Of a stretch of 64,000 nt of DNA, positions 39,727-48,086 are shown one piece after another. The DNA lies in assembly GCF_034661175.1 (NCBI RefSeq), contig NZ_CP141058.1:434001-498000 (forward strand), given 5' to 3'. The DNA comes from Nocardioides renjunii (GTDB lineage Bacteria > Actinomycetota > Actinomycetes > Propionibacteriales > Nocardioidaceae). The translations under genes and the position numbers were made by a program. The notes beneath the pieces are model-generated. The model was not told the DNA's origin. It ran no database searches and saw nothing but the letters and a program-made list of their open reading frames with translations. Positions within the stretch are counted from its first letter, which is position 1; each line of letters begins with the position of its first letter.

Positions 39727-40710
39727 ATGTCAGAGCTCATGGCCCGGCGCGGTTCACCCCCCGCCGTCGACCTCGACTTCGAGGGCGGCGGTGACGAGGC
39801 GCGCCACTGGCTGGACACCGCCTACGGCACCACCCTCCGGCTGACCGGCCGGATGGGCGCCGTCAGCCATCACCGCCGCGACCACGGCGGCGTGGCGTTC
39901 GACCAGCTCCGGATCGACTCGCCCGTCGACTTCGACTCCGACGCGATGCCGTTCCTGGTGGTGGTCGACGTGCTGCACGGTGCCATCGAGTACTCCCGCG
40001 GCGACGTCACCGACCGCCGGCACGACGGCGGCACGGTCCTCGCCGCCGGCTGGGACATGCCCTTCGCCGGCCGCGGTGAGGGCTACGAGGTGCGCAACAC
40101 GACCATCACCGCCGAGGTGCTGACCGCGGCCGTGGAGGACGTCGTCCCCGACTACCCCTGGGAGCACATCTCCTTCACCAGCTTCGTCCCTCGCACGCCT
40201 GAGGCCGGCGCGCGCTGGCGCGCCACGGTGGACCAGATGAGCGCCAGCTTCCCCGGCCTTGACGCTCCCCTCGCCCACGGGGAGGCATCGCGCCTGCTCG
40301 GGCACACGCTCCTGCAGACGTTCCCCAACAACGTCCTGGACGGGACGCCCGGGCGCGAGCTGCAGCGCGACGCGCGGGACGCGACGCCCTCGGCGGTGCT
40401 CCGAGCCCAGCGCTTCATCGAGTCCTGCCCCGACCAGGACCTGAGCCTGGCGGTCATCGCGCGGGCGTGCCGGGTCACCCCCCGCGCCCTGCAGTACGCC
40501 TTCCGCCGGCACCTCGGGTGCACGCCGATGGCCTACGTGCGCCGGGTGCGGCTCGACCTGGTGCGGCAGTCGTTGCGAGACGGCTCGGCGCTGACGGTCA
40601 GCGACGGCGCAGCGCGCTTCGGCTTCTACAACCCCGGTCGGTTCGCCACCGAGTACCGCCATGTCTTCGAGGAGAACCCGAGCGAGACGCTCCACCGCGC
40701 GGGCGGCTGA
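39727..40710 (+). CDS. AraC-family transcriptional regulator
   Basis: 327 residues. Residues about 1-200 form an AraC-binding-like ligand domain (AraC_binding_2 type); the double helix-turn-helix lies at about 225-325: IESCPDQDLSLAVIARACRVTPRALQYAFRRHLGCTPMAYVRRVRLD (read over two segments) and AARFGFYNPGRFATEYRHVF. GGGGAGG lies 7 bases before ATG 39727, which fixes the start over an upstream ATG at 39691. It is divergent from the ANTAR pair and precedes the sigma factor gene by about 135 bases. Confidence 0.83.
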   Translation: MSELMARRGSPPAVDLDFEGGGDEARHWLDTAYGTTLRLTGRMGAVSHHRRDHGGVAFDQLRIDSPVDFDSDAMPFLVVVDVLHGAIEYSRGDVTDRRHDGGTVLAAGWDMPFAGRGEGYEVRNTTITAEVLTAAVEDVVPDYPWEHISFTSFVPRTPEAGARWRATVDQMSASFPGLDAPLAHGEASRLLGHTLLQTFPNNVLDGTPGRELQRDARDATPSAVLRAQRFIESCPDQDLSLAVIARACRVTPRALQYAFRRHLGCTPMAYVRRVRLDLVRQSLRDGSALTVSDGAARFGFYNPGRFATEYRHVFEENPSETLHRAGG

Positions 40711-40845
40711 CCCCTACCCGACATCGGACGGTAGCGCAACGTTTCGCTTTTCGGCTGGTGCACTGGTCTGGACCGTGGCACGGTCGAGGAAGAAACTTGC
40801 TGGAGACCACGGCAAGCGTCATCTTCTGCCGAAAGGACACGAGCC

Positions 40846-41718
40846 GTGGTCACCACCTCGATCGTTCCTGTCAGCTCCACCCCCGCGACGACCACCCTGT
40901 CGTCCGTCCCCTCGCCCGTCCGCCGGTCCTTCCGTGCCCCTGACGGTCCGGAGCGAGCGCGGCGCACCGACGACATCGTCTCCGGCCTCCGGTCCGCGGG
41001 GCCCGACTCGGGTCCGGACTCCGAGCACCACGAGCTGACCCGTCAGCTCATCGAGACCAACATCGCCGTCGCCCGCTCGATGGCCGCCCGCTACCGCAAC
41101 CGCGGCATCGACCTCGACGACCTCGAGCAGGTGGCACTCCTCGGCCTCACCAAGGCCGCGCAGCGATTCGATCCCTCCGCCGGGCACGACTTCCTGTCGT
41201 TCGCGGTCCCCACGGTGCGCGGCGAGCTCCGCCGGCACTTCCGCGACTCGGGCTGGATGATCCGGCCGCCGCGCCGCGTGCAGGACATGCAGGCGCGGGT
41301 CGCGTCGGCCCATGAGGAGCTCGAGGCCCAGCTCGGCCGCTCGCCCCGTCCGACGGAGGTCGCGGCGCACCTCGGCGAGCAGCTCGACGACGTGGTCGAG
41401 GCCCTCGCCGCGGACGGGTGCTTCACGCCGACCTCGCTCGACGCCACCGTCGGTGACGGCACGTCGAGCCTGGGCGACCTGATCGGCCACGAGGACCGCG
41501 CGATGCGGTCGGCCGAGGCCCGCATCGTGCTGGAGCCGGTCATCCGGCGGCTCTCCGCACGCGACCGGCGCATCGTCCGGATGCGCTTCTACGACGAGCG
41601 CACCCAGCAGGAGATCGCCGACGCCGTCGGTCTCACGCAGGCGCAGGTCTCGCGGGTGCTCACCCGCATCCTGGCCGACCTCCGGGCCGACCTGGGCGAG
41701 TCCCGCCCCGCCGCCTGA
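40846..41718 (+). CDS. Sigma-B/F/G-type RNA polymerase sigma factor
   Basis: 290 residues. Region 2 (about 60-130): LIETNIAVARSMAARYRNRGIDLDDLEQVALLGLTKAAQRFDPS (read over helices 2.1-2.2) and FAVPTVRGELRRHFRDSGW; region 3 (about 140-200): RRVQDMQARV and LGRSPRPTEVAAHLG; region 4 (about 235-285): LSARDRRIVRMRFYDERTQQEIADAVGLTQAQVSRVLTRIL. It is a stress-type SigB/F/G family member. The first 55 residues are Ser/Thr/Pro-rich. AAAGGA precedes the GTG by 8 bases. No anti-sigma or anti-anti-sigma gene is nearby. It clusters with three ANTAR genes, so it may be part of a stress circuit. Confidence 0.88.
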   Translation: MVTTSIVPVSSTPATTTLSSVPSPVRRSFRAPDGPERARRTDDIVSGLRSAGPDSGPDSEHHELTRQLIETNIAVARSMAARYRNRGIDLDDLEQVALLGLTKAAQRFDPSAGHDFLSFAVPTVRGELRRHFRDSGWMIRPPRRVQDMQARVASAHEELEAQLGRSPRPTEVAAHLGEQLDDVVEALAADGCFTPTSLDATVGDGTSSLGDLIGHEDRAMRSAEARIVLEPVIRRLSARDRRIVRMRFYDERTQQEIADAVGLTQAQVSRVLTRILADLRADLGESRPAA

Positions 41719-41732
41719 CCCCGCACCACACC

Positions 41733-41744
41733 GGGGTCGACCCC
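41733..41744. terminator. Palindrome between convergent genes
   Basis: GGGGTCGACCCC is a perfect 12-base palindrome, extendable with CCG/CGT on the flanks, centred between the sigma-factor gene and the convergent flavoprotein gene. It may act as a terminator in both directions, but without a loop the hairpin would be strained. Confidence 0.3.
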
Positions 41745-41745
41745 G

Positions 41746-43158
41746 TCAGGAGTCGAACCCCAGCCCGACCCGGTCGAGCACCTGCAGGAAGGCGTTGCGC
41801 CGACCCTGCCGGTGGTCGGCCCGGTCGAGCGACCACCTCGTGAGGTTGATGCCGATCGAGGACAGCGGCTCCGGCGGGAAGGGCAGCGGGCGCTCGCGCA
41901 CCATGCGCAGCTCGGTGCGCTCCGTCGGCTCTCCCGCGAGCAGGTCGAGCAGCACGTCCGCCGCGAAGCGGGTGGCACCCACGCCGAGGCCGGTGAACCC
42001 GGCCGCGTGGGCCACCCGCCCACGGTGCGACAGGCCGTAGAACGCGGTGAACTGCGTGCACGTGTCGATGGCACCCGCCCAGCGGTGGCTGAACCGGACC
42101 TCCTCCAGCTGCGGGAAGGTCGCCAGGAAGTGCGACGCCAGCCGCGCGTGGCTCGCGCGCCGGTCCTCGTGGCGGGCGGCCACCTTCCCGCCGGCGGGAT
42201 AGACGGCGTCGTACCCGCCCCACAGGATCCGGTCGTCGCTCGTCAACCGGGCGTAGTGGAACTGGTTGGCCAGGTCGGCCAGTCCCTGCCGTCCCTGCCA
42301 GCCGATCGAGGCCCGCTGGTCGGCGGTGAGCGGCTCCGTCATCAGCACGTAGTCGTAGACCGGGACCGTCATCCACCGGTTGCGCCGCAGCAGCGACGGG
42401 AAGGCGTTCGTCGCGAGGACCACGTGGTCGGAGGTGACCACGGCCCGATCGGTGTGCACCTCCACGGCACCGGACGGCGTACGCCGCAGCGCGGTGGCCG
42501 CGGAGTGCTCGTGCACCTCGACGCCGAGCTCCGTCGCCACGCGGGCCAGCTCGAGCGCCAGCCGTGCGGGGTGCACGAGGGCGGTCTCGTCCGGCTCGAG
42601 CCCGCCGGCCAGGAAGAGCGGGCTGTCGATCTCCGCGCGCGTCCGCGCCGCGTCGAGGAAGTGGGGCCGGTCGCGCAGCCAGTCGACCTGGTGCTCCTCG
42701 ACCGCGACGGCGAGGGTGCCCGTGCGCTCCCACTGGCAGTCGAGGCCGAGCTCGCGCACGTCGGCCTCGAAGCCGTCGAGGTTCTCGCGGCCGAGCCGGG
42801 CCAGGACCTCCTGCTCCTCCGGCCAGCGGTGGCGCGCGTTGTCCTCGCCGTGGGTCAGCGACGCCTCGCAGAAGCCGCCGTTGCGGCCCGACGCCGCCCA
42901 GCCGACGGTGCGGGCCTCGAGGAGGACCAGGCGGCGACCGGGGTCGCGCCGCTTGGCGTGCACCGCCGCCCACAGGCCGAGGTAGCCGCCGCCCACGACC
43001 GTGAGGTCCGTCCGGACGGGCGCAAGGAGCTCCGGGTGGCGGGCCTGGGGACCCGCCTCGTCGAGCCAGTGGACGGCCTGCACGCTCGGGGCGAGCGCGC
43101 GCTCGACCAGCGCGGCGGAGGGGGCGTGCCGCTCGTAGGCGGTCGGGTGGGCTGCCAC
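41746..43158 (-). CDS. DAO-family FAD-dependent amine oxidoreductase
   Basis: 470 residues. Rossmann motif TVVGGGYLGLWAAVHA (about 53-68), then GWAASGRNGGFCEASLTHG (about 85-103), typical of gamma-glutamylputrescine/glycine/sarcosine oxidase relatives (DadA/PuuB type), and the C-terminal second FAD-binding element AAGFTGLGVGATRFAAD (about 385-401). It should oxidise a secondary or primary amine with FAD. GTG 43158 is preceded by CAGGAT 6 bases upstream, a leaderless pattern. No transporter or aldehyde dehydrogenase of a polyamine pathway is next to it. Confidence 0.83.
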   Translation of the reverse strand: MAAHPTAYERHAPSAALVERALAPSVQAVHWLDEAGPQARHPELLAPVRTDLTVVGGGYLGLWAAVHAKRRDPGRRLVLLEARTVGWAASGRNGGFCEASLTHGEDNARHRWPEEQEVLARLGRENLDGFEADVRELGLDCQWERTGTLAVAVEEHQVDWLRDRPHFLDAARTRAEIDSPLFLAGGLEPDETALVHPARLALELARVATELGVEVHEHSAATALRRTPSGAVEVHTDRAVVTSDHVVLATNAFPSLLRRNRWMTVPVYDYVLMTEPLTADQRASIGWQGRQGLADLANQFHYARLTSDDRILWGGYDAVYPAGGKVAARHEDRRASHARLASHFLATFPQLEEVRFSHRWAGAIDTCTQFTAFYGLSHRGRVAHAAGFTGLGVGATRFAADVLLDLLAGEPTERTELRMVRERPLPFPPEPLSSIGINLTRWSLDRADHRQGRRNAFLQVLDRVGLGFDS

Positions 43159-43232
43159 CCGTCGATCCTGCCAGCAGCCGGCCCGGCGGACGGTCGTACG
43201 CCCCGCGGCCGGGGGTCGGGCATGCTGGAGCC

Positions 43233-43622
43233 ATGCGTTTCACCGAGCACGAGCTGACGGTCGCCGTGACCGCCGCGGCCAAGGTCGTGGCCGGGGGCAA
43301 GGTCGGCAGGAGGGCCAAGGGCGAGGCGGCGTGGGAGGCGATGAGCAAGCTCGAGCGCTACCATCTCCTCGAGGCCGTCGGCAGCCAGGTGCTGCCCGTC
43401 CTGCTCGCCCTGCCCGATGTCGAGGTCCCGGCCGGCACCCGGCCGACGTTCACCGACGACCAGATCGGCACCGCGGTCCAGCAGACCCTCGGCGAGACCG
43501 GCGTCGGCCGGCTCCGCCAGAAGGTGGCGGTGGCCGCGCGCCTCACGCTCGTGCGTACGGCGCTCGCGCAGCTGCCCGTGCGCCAGGACCCCGACGCGCT
43601 CGTCGTGCCGGACTCCCTCTGA
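43233..43622 (+). CDS. Uncharacterised small protein
   Basis: 129 residues without a signal peptide or membrane helix; basic and helical (TVAVTAAAKVVAGGKVGRRAKGEAAWEAMSKLERYHLLEAVG, read over two helices) and ending IVVPDSL. A CATGCT motif lies 6 bases before the ATG, a leaderless pattern. I do not recognise the family. It sits between the flavoprotein and the SurA-like lipoprotein genes. Confidence 0.6.
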   Translation: MRFTEHELTVAVTAAAKVVAGGKVGRRAKGEAAWEAMSKLERYHLLEAVGSQVLPVLLALPDVEVPAGTRPTFTDDQIGTAVQQTLGETGVGRLRQKVAVAARLTLVRTALAQLPVRQDPDALVVPDSL

Positions 43623-43709
43623 CGCGACCCCCGGGATCCTGAGGAGGACGCTCAGGTTCGGTGCGTACCGTCGATGGCGATGACTTCCACGACTTCGAAG
43701 ACGATCTCC

Positions 43710-44471
43710 ATGATGCGCACCTCGCGGACCCGCACCGCCCTCGTCGGCCTCGCGGCCGCCGCCCTGTTGTCCCTGTCCGCGTGCGGCAGCGAGAACGACT
43801 CGCGCGACGAGCCCGACGCCGCTCCTTCCGCGAGCGAGTCGCCCAGCGCGTCCGCGGACGACACGGCCGCCGCCGGCCCCGACCTCGAGGGCATCCCCGA
43901 CGTGGTGGCCGAGGTCAACGGCGAGGAGGTCACCAAGGAGGAGTTCGCACCGCTCTACGAGGCGGCCTTCCAGCGGGCGACCATGGAGGCGCAGATGAGC
44001 GGCGCGGCGCCCGACGAGGACGCGCTGAGGAAGCAGACCGTCGACGACCTGGTCGACACCGAGCTGCTCGCCCAGGAGGCGGACGAGCGCGGCCTGTCCG
44101 TCACCGACGCGGACGTGGACGCCGAGCTCGAGCAGCTCGCGCAGCAGAACCAGATGGCCTCCGGCGAGGAGCTGCTGAAGGCGATCGAGGAGCAGGGCAT
44201 GAGCCAGGAGCAGGCCCGCACCCAGGTCGGCACCCAGGTGATGATCGAGCAGCTCGTCGCCGACGAGGGTGGTCCTGCGGAGCCGACCGGCAAGGAGCTC
44301 CGGGAGATCTACGCGCAGGCCAAGCAGGCGCAGACCGGGCAGGAGATCCCGCCCTTCGCCGAGGTGCGCGAGCAGATCGCCGAGCAGGCGAAGGCCGAGG
44401 AGACCGGCCGGATCGCGCAGGAGCTCGTCGACGGCCTTCGCGAGGACGCCGACATCACGGTCAACCTCTGA
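43710..44471 (+). CDS. SurA-N-like lipoprotein (foldase/PrsA-related)
   Basis: 253 residues with lipobox LSAC (Cys25). After an acidic, Ser/Ala-rich linker comes a SurA_N domain: PDVVAEVNGEEVTKEEFAPLYEAAFQRATM, LRKQTVDDLVDTELLAQEADERGLSVTDADVD, and a later QEIPPFAEVREQIAEQAKAEETGRIAQELVD. No PPIase (parvulin) domain is inserted, unlike PrsA or SurA, so it is a chaperone-like module only. ATG 43710 (adjacent ATG 43713) begins the signal peptide; an ATG at 43674 is possible. Confidence 0.8.
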   Translation: MMRTSRTRTALVGLAAAALLSLSACGSENDSRDEPDAAPSASESPSASADDTAAAGPDLEGIPDVVAEVNGEEVTKEEFAPLYEAAFQRATMEAQMSGAAPDEDALRKQTVDDLVDTELLAQEADERGLSVTDADVDAELEQLAQQNQMASGEELLKAIEEQGMSQEQARTQVGTQVMIEQLVADEGGPAEPTGKELREIYAQAKQAQTGQEIPPFAEVREQIAEQAKAEETGRIAQELVDGLREDADITVNL

Positions 44472-44481
44472 CCCCGACGAC

Positions 44482-44835
44482 TCAGCCGGGCGCCGGGTGG
44501 CCCATCAGCGCGGCCACCGCGTCGGTCAGCTCGAGGCGGTTGAACGGCTTGGACAGGAAGTGCGGGTGCCGGTAGGCGACGTCCTGGTCGCCCGACATCA
44601 GCAGCACCGGCGCGCCGGGGCGGGTGATCCGCAGGCGCTCGGCCACCTCGAGCCCGGTCATCCGGGGCATGTGGTGGTCGAGGACGATGAGGTCGAACTC
44701 GCTCTCGCAGGCGCTGGTCCAGGCCTCGAACCCGTCGGCTGCGACCGCCACGTCGTGCCCGGCGCGTTGCAGCACGAAGCAGATGAAGTCGCGGATGTCC
44801 GGGTCGTCGTCGGCAACGAGACTTGTCATGGACAT
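44482..44835 (-). CDS. Single-domain response regulator (receiver only)
   Basis: 117 residues: acidic triad DDDPD (about 8-12), phospho-acceptor Asp in IVLDHHMPRMTG (about 54), Thr/Ser in VLLMSGD, and Lys in HFLSKPFNRL (about 100). All receiver residues are present but there is no output domain, as in CheY or phosphorelay intermediates. The start overlaps nothing, and it is divergent from the OmpR-type regulator and kinase at 44960-47943, so it may take phosphate from the same kinase. Tandem MSMTS starts (44835, 44829) are equally possible. Confidence 0.82.
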   Translation of the reverse strand: MSMTSLVADDDPDIRDFICFVLQRAGHDVAVAADGFEAWTSACESEFDLIVLDHHMPRMTGLEVAERLRITRPGAPVLLMSGDQDVAYRHPHFLSKPFNRLELTDAVAALMGHPAPG

Positions 44836-44959
44836 GCAACGAGTGTGCCCGCGGGAAGTCACTCCGGGGCTCGCGCCCGGTCACGACATCTAAAGAGGTT
44901 GTAAAGACCGCATGCCCTCGCTCCTCCTCAGCGGGGCCCGGTGGCCCTACTGTTCTCCC

Positions 44960-45814
44960 ATGCTGAGGGTCCTCGTCGTGGAGGACCACGCCTCCACGCG
45001 GGAGGCGCTGGTCGACGTGCTGCGGGTCGTGGGCTACGACGCCGTCGAGGCCGCCTCGGGGCGCGAGGCCCTCGAGCTGGTGACGACGTCCGGCCCCGAC
45101 CTGATGGTGCTCGACCTCGGACTGCCGGACCTCGACGGGATCGAGGTGATCAGGGAGGTGCGCGAGCTGTCCGACCTGCCGGTCCTCGTCGTGTCGGGCA
45201 CCCACCGCCGCCGCCGCAAGGCCGACGCGCTCGACGCGGGCGCCGACGACTTCATCGAGAAGCCGTTCGACGTCGGCGAGCTCCGCGCGCGTCTGCACGC
45301 CGTGACCCGGCGCCGCTCGCGCGGCCTCGCCGACGACCCGCGCCGGACGTACGGCGACATCGAGGTGGACGTCGAGGCGCGCACCCTGTCGCGCAGCGGC
45401 CGCGAGATCCGGCTGACCGAGACCGAGTGGCGCCTCCTCGACGCGCTCACCGCCCGGGCGGGCGCCGTGGTGACCCACCAGAGGCTGGCGGCGACCGTGT
45501 GGGGACCGCGGGCCCGCAAGGAGGTCTACCCGACGCTCCGGGTCCACATCGCCTCGTTGCGCCGCAAGCTGCGCGACGGGGGCCAGGACCCGCAGGTCAT
45601 CCGTGGCGAGTCCGGGATGGGCTACCGCTGGGTGGCCGCGGGCGACCAGCGGGCGGCACGCGACCGTACGACCGTGCTGCACCGCGCCGTCGCGCTCCGC
45701 GACGAGGTGGCGCTGCTGGCGCCCGCGGCGGCCTCCGGCTCGCCCGAGGCCGAGGCGCTCGCGCGCGCCTCCGACCTGGTCGACGCCCTCGAGCGCCTGG
45801 AGGCCCGCACGTGA
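44960..45814 (+). CDS. OmpR/KdpE-like response regulator with extended C-terminus
   Basis: 284 residues. Receiver with ED (8-9), phospho-acceptor Asp in LMVLDLGLPDLDG (about 51) and EKPFDV. Winged helix about 125-225 with ETEWRLLDALTARAGAVV and GESGMGYRW. About 55 residues follow the wing (AAGDQRAARDRTTVLHRAV and on), predicted helical and not usual for OmpR proteins. TACTGT lies 6 bases before the ATG (leaderless). The stop overlaps the start of the histidine kinase by 4 bases: a coupled two-component pair. Confidence 0.87.
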   Translation: MLRVLVVEDHASTREALVDVLRVVGYDAVEAASGREALELVTTSGPDLMVLDLGLPDLDGIEVIREVRELSDLPVLVVSGTHRRRRKADALDAGADDFIEKPFDVGELRARLHAVTRRRSRGLADDPRRTYGDIEVDVEARTLSRSGREIRLTETEWRLLDALTARAGAVVTHQRLAATVWGPRARKEVYPTLRVHIASLRRKLRDGGQDPQVIRGESGMGYRWVAAGDQRAARDRTTVLHRAVALRDEVALLAPAAASGSPEAEALARASDLVDALERLEART

Positions 45815-47943
45815 GCCGGGCGCAGCGCCCCCTGCCGGTGCCAACGGTGCTCGCGTTCGCCGGCGCCTACGCCGTCCTCGCGCTGCTGGGGCGGACCACG
45901 GTGGTGGACGGAGCGACCGTCAGCCTCGTGTGGCCCGCGGCGGGCGTGGCGGCGCTGTGGATGCTGGCCGAGTCGCCGCGCCACCAGTGGCGCGTGCTCG
46001 TGCCCCTCGCGCTCGTGCACGGAGGGGTCGTGTGGGGCACCGGCGCGTCCCTGACGGTCACGCTCTTCGGCTCCGTGTCCGTCGCGGTGCAGACGTGGCT
46101 CCTCTGCCACCTGCTGCGGCGCTGGTGCCCGAGCCTGCTGGGCGCCGGCGGGACCGCGAGCCTGCGCATGCCGCGCACCCTGGTGCTCGCGGGCGTGGCG
46201 GCCGTCCTCGCGTGCACCGTCGGGGCGGCGATCGGCACGACGGGCCTGTGGGTCGACGGCGAGCCGACGGACGCGTCGACGGCCGTGGCGTGGTTCGCGC
46301 GCCACCTGACGGGCATCCTCGCCGTGGGTGGGGTCGGCCACCTCGCCTGGGAGTGGCGCACGCAGCAGGTCCCCGCGCGGGCGCACGGCGGCTCGACCAC
46401 GGAGCTCGTGCTGCTGTGGGTCGGCTCCGTCGTCATCACCGTCGTGCTGTTCCTGCAGCCCTACCCGCTCGCGTTCCTCGTCATCGCGCTGACCGTGTGG
46501 TCGGCCGCGCGCTTCCGCACGTTCCCCGCCGCCCTCCACGCCCTGACGCTGGGGTCGATCGGGCTGTGGCTCAGCCTGCTCGACCACGGCTCCTTCGCCC
46601 GCCTGTCGGACCCGCTCGCCGAGGCGCTGGTCTCGCAGGTGTTCCTGGTCGCGGTGCTGCTCGCCGGCCTGTTCGTCGGTGCGCTGAGCGACCGCATCGA
46701 CGAGCTCTTCGCGACGGTGACCCGCGCCCAGCGCGAGGCGGCCGAGCAGGCCGAGCTCCTGGCGGAGATGACTGAGAGCATGGGCGAGGGCCTGGTCGTG
46801 CTCGACCGCGACGGGCGCGTCGAGCGCAGCAACGGCGCCAGCCGGCGGCTCGCCCACCGGGTCCGGCCCGGGGCGCCCGACGCCGACGCGCTGGCCGCGC
46901 TGGTCGCGCTCGTGCTGCACCCGGCCGCCGACAACACCGACGCGGCGCGCGCCGAGCTGGGGGTCGGCGACGTCGTCGTCCCGCTCGCCAACGGCGAGGA
47001 GGCCGTGCTCGCCGTCTCCCGCACCGTCCTCACCCGCCGGCTCGCGGACGACGGCGGCGCCGGGGTGCTCCTCGTGCTGCGGGACGTCACCGAGCACCGC
47101 TCCGGCCTCAAGCCGCTGGCCGGCTTCGCCGCGACCGCGGCCCACGACCTCCGCGGGCCGCTCACTGCCATCCGGTCCTGGCTCTCGCTGGCCATCGAGG
47201 ACCTCGAGCCGGGGGCCGAGGTGCTCGCGCCGCTGCGCCGCGCCGAGCGCGCGACGGGCCACATGGGCCAGCTCATCGACGACCTGCTCGAGCACGCCAT
47301 GGCGGAGTCCGGCGAGCTCGTCGCCCAGGACGTCGAGCTCGCGGGGCAGCACGGCGTGCTGGCCCCCCTGGTCGGGCTCCTCGGTCCCGACGACGTGCTC
47401 GAGGTGGCCGACGACCTCCCGCCCGTCCACGCCGACCCGGTGGCCGTCCGGCAGCTGTTCGGCAACCTCGTCGGCAACGCCGTGAAGTACGCCAAGCCCG
47501 GTGAGCCGGCGTACGTCCGGGTCCGCGCCCAGCAGCAGGGCTCGCGCGTGGTCGTCGAGGTCGAGGACGACGGGGTGGGCGTGGTGGACCACGACCGCTC
47601 GCTGATCTTCCAGCGGTTCCACCGCAGTGGCGCGGTGCGGGCGAACTTCCGCGGGACCGGGATGGGCCTGTCGATCTGCCAGACGATCGTCCACCGCCAC
47701 GGCGGGACCATCGAGTGCCTGCCCACGGCCCCCGGGACGGGGTCGGTGTTCCGCTTCGACCTGCCCGCGGCGTCGGGGTCGGCTTCCTCGGGCGCTTCGT
47801 CGTCGGGGGTGGCCTCGTCGTCGGGGTCCTCGTCGTCGGGGGTGGCTCCCCGGGCGGCGGATCCGGAGCGCGAGGAGCGTCGCGGCTCGCAGGCCGAGGC
47901 CCGGCGGGTGCCGGAGTCGTCGCGGGTGTCGTCGCCGGAGTAG
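45811..47943 (+). CDS. MASE1-like membrane histidine kinase
   Basis: 710 residues. An N-terminal sensor of about 8 membrane helices (about 10-300) has the MASE1-type pattern (SLVWPAAGVAALWML and repeated Trp/Arg loops). A PAS-like stretch follows (MGEGLVVLDRDGRVERSNGAS, about 325-345), then HisKA with H-box AAHDLRGPLTAI (about 447-458), and the ATPase with NLVGNAVKYA, DDGVGV and GTGMGLSICQ. The last 60 residues are Ser/Gly-rich and disordered. It overlaps the response regulator gene by 4 bases. A type B repeat lies 28 bases after the stop. Confidence 0.85.
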   Translation: MSRAQRPLPVPTVLAFAGAYAVLALLGRTTVVDGATVSLVWPAAGVAALWMLAESPRHQWRVLVPLALVHGGVVWGTGASLTVTLFGSVSVAVQTWLLCHLLRRWCPSLLGAGGTASLRMPRTLVLAGVAAVLACTVGAAIGTTGLWVDGEPTDASTAVAWFARHLTGILAVGGVGHLAWEWRTQQVPARAHGGSTTELVLLWVGSVVITVVLFLQPYPLAFLVIALTVWSAARFRTFPAALHALTLGSIGLWLSLLDHGSFARLSDPLAEALVSQVFLVAVLLAGLFVGALSDRIDELFATVTRAQREAAEQAELLAEMTESMGEGLVVLDRDGRVERSNGASRRLAHRVRPGAPDADALAALVALVLHPAADNTDAARAELGVGDVVVPLANGEEAVLAVSRTVLTRRLADDGGAGVLLVLRDVTEHRSGLKPLAGFAATAAHDLRGPLTAIRSWLSLAIEDLEPGAEVLAPLRRAERATGHMGQLIDDLLEHAMAESGELVAQDVELAGQHGVLAPLVGLLGPDDVLEVADDLPPVHADPVAVRQLFGNLVGNAVKYAKPGEPAYVRVRAQQQGSRVVVEVEDDGVGVVDHDRSLIFQRFHRSGAVRANFRGTGMGLSICQTIVHRHGGTIECLPTAPGTGSVFRFDLPAASGSASSGASSSGVASSSGSSSSGVAPRAADPEREERRGSQAEARRVPESSRVSSPE

Positions 47944-47970
47944 GAGTCTGCGGTCCGGTCTGTCGACCTT

Positions 47971-48046
47971 TGCACCCGAGTTCCGTGCTTCGAGGTGGAG
48001 ATCTCTACCTCGAAGCACGGCGGTCACCGGATATCCGGTGACTCCA
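47971..48046 (+). repeat. Bipartite palindromic repeat, type B
   Basis: TGCACCCGAGTTCCGTGCTT leads into AGGTGGAGATCTCTACCT, a near-perfect 18-base palindrome (one G.T), then CGAAGCACGG and the shared GGATATCC palindrome ending GACTCC. The CGTGCTTCGAGG/CCTCGAAGCACGG arms add an outer stem. It lies between the convergent kinase and icmF genes. Confidence 0.85.
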
Positions 48047-48086
48047 GCCGCAGCCGGAGATCCGCAGCCAGGGCCCCCGCCAGCAC

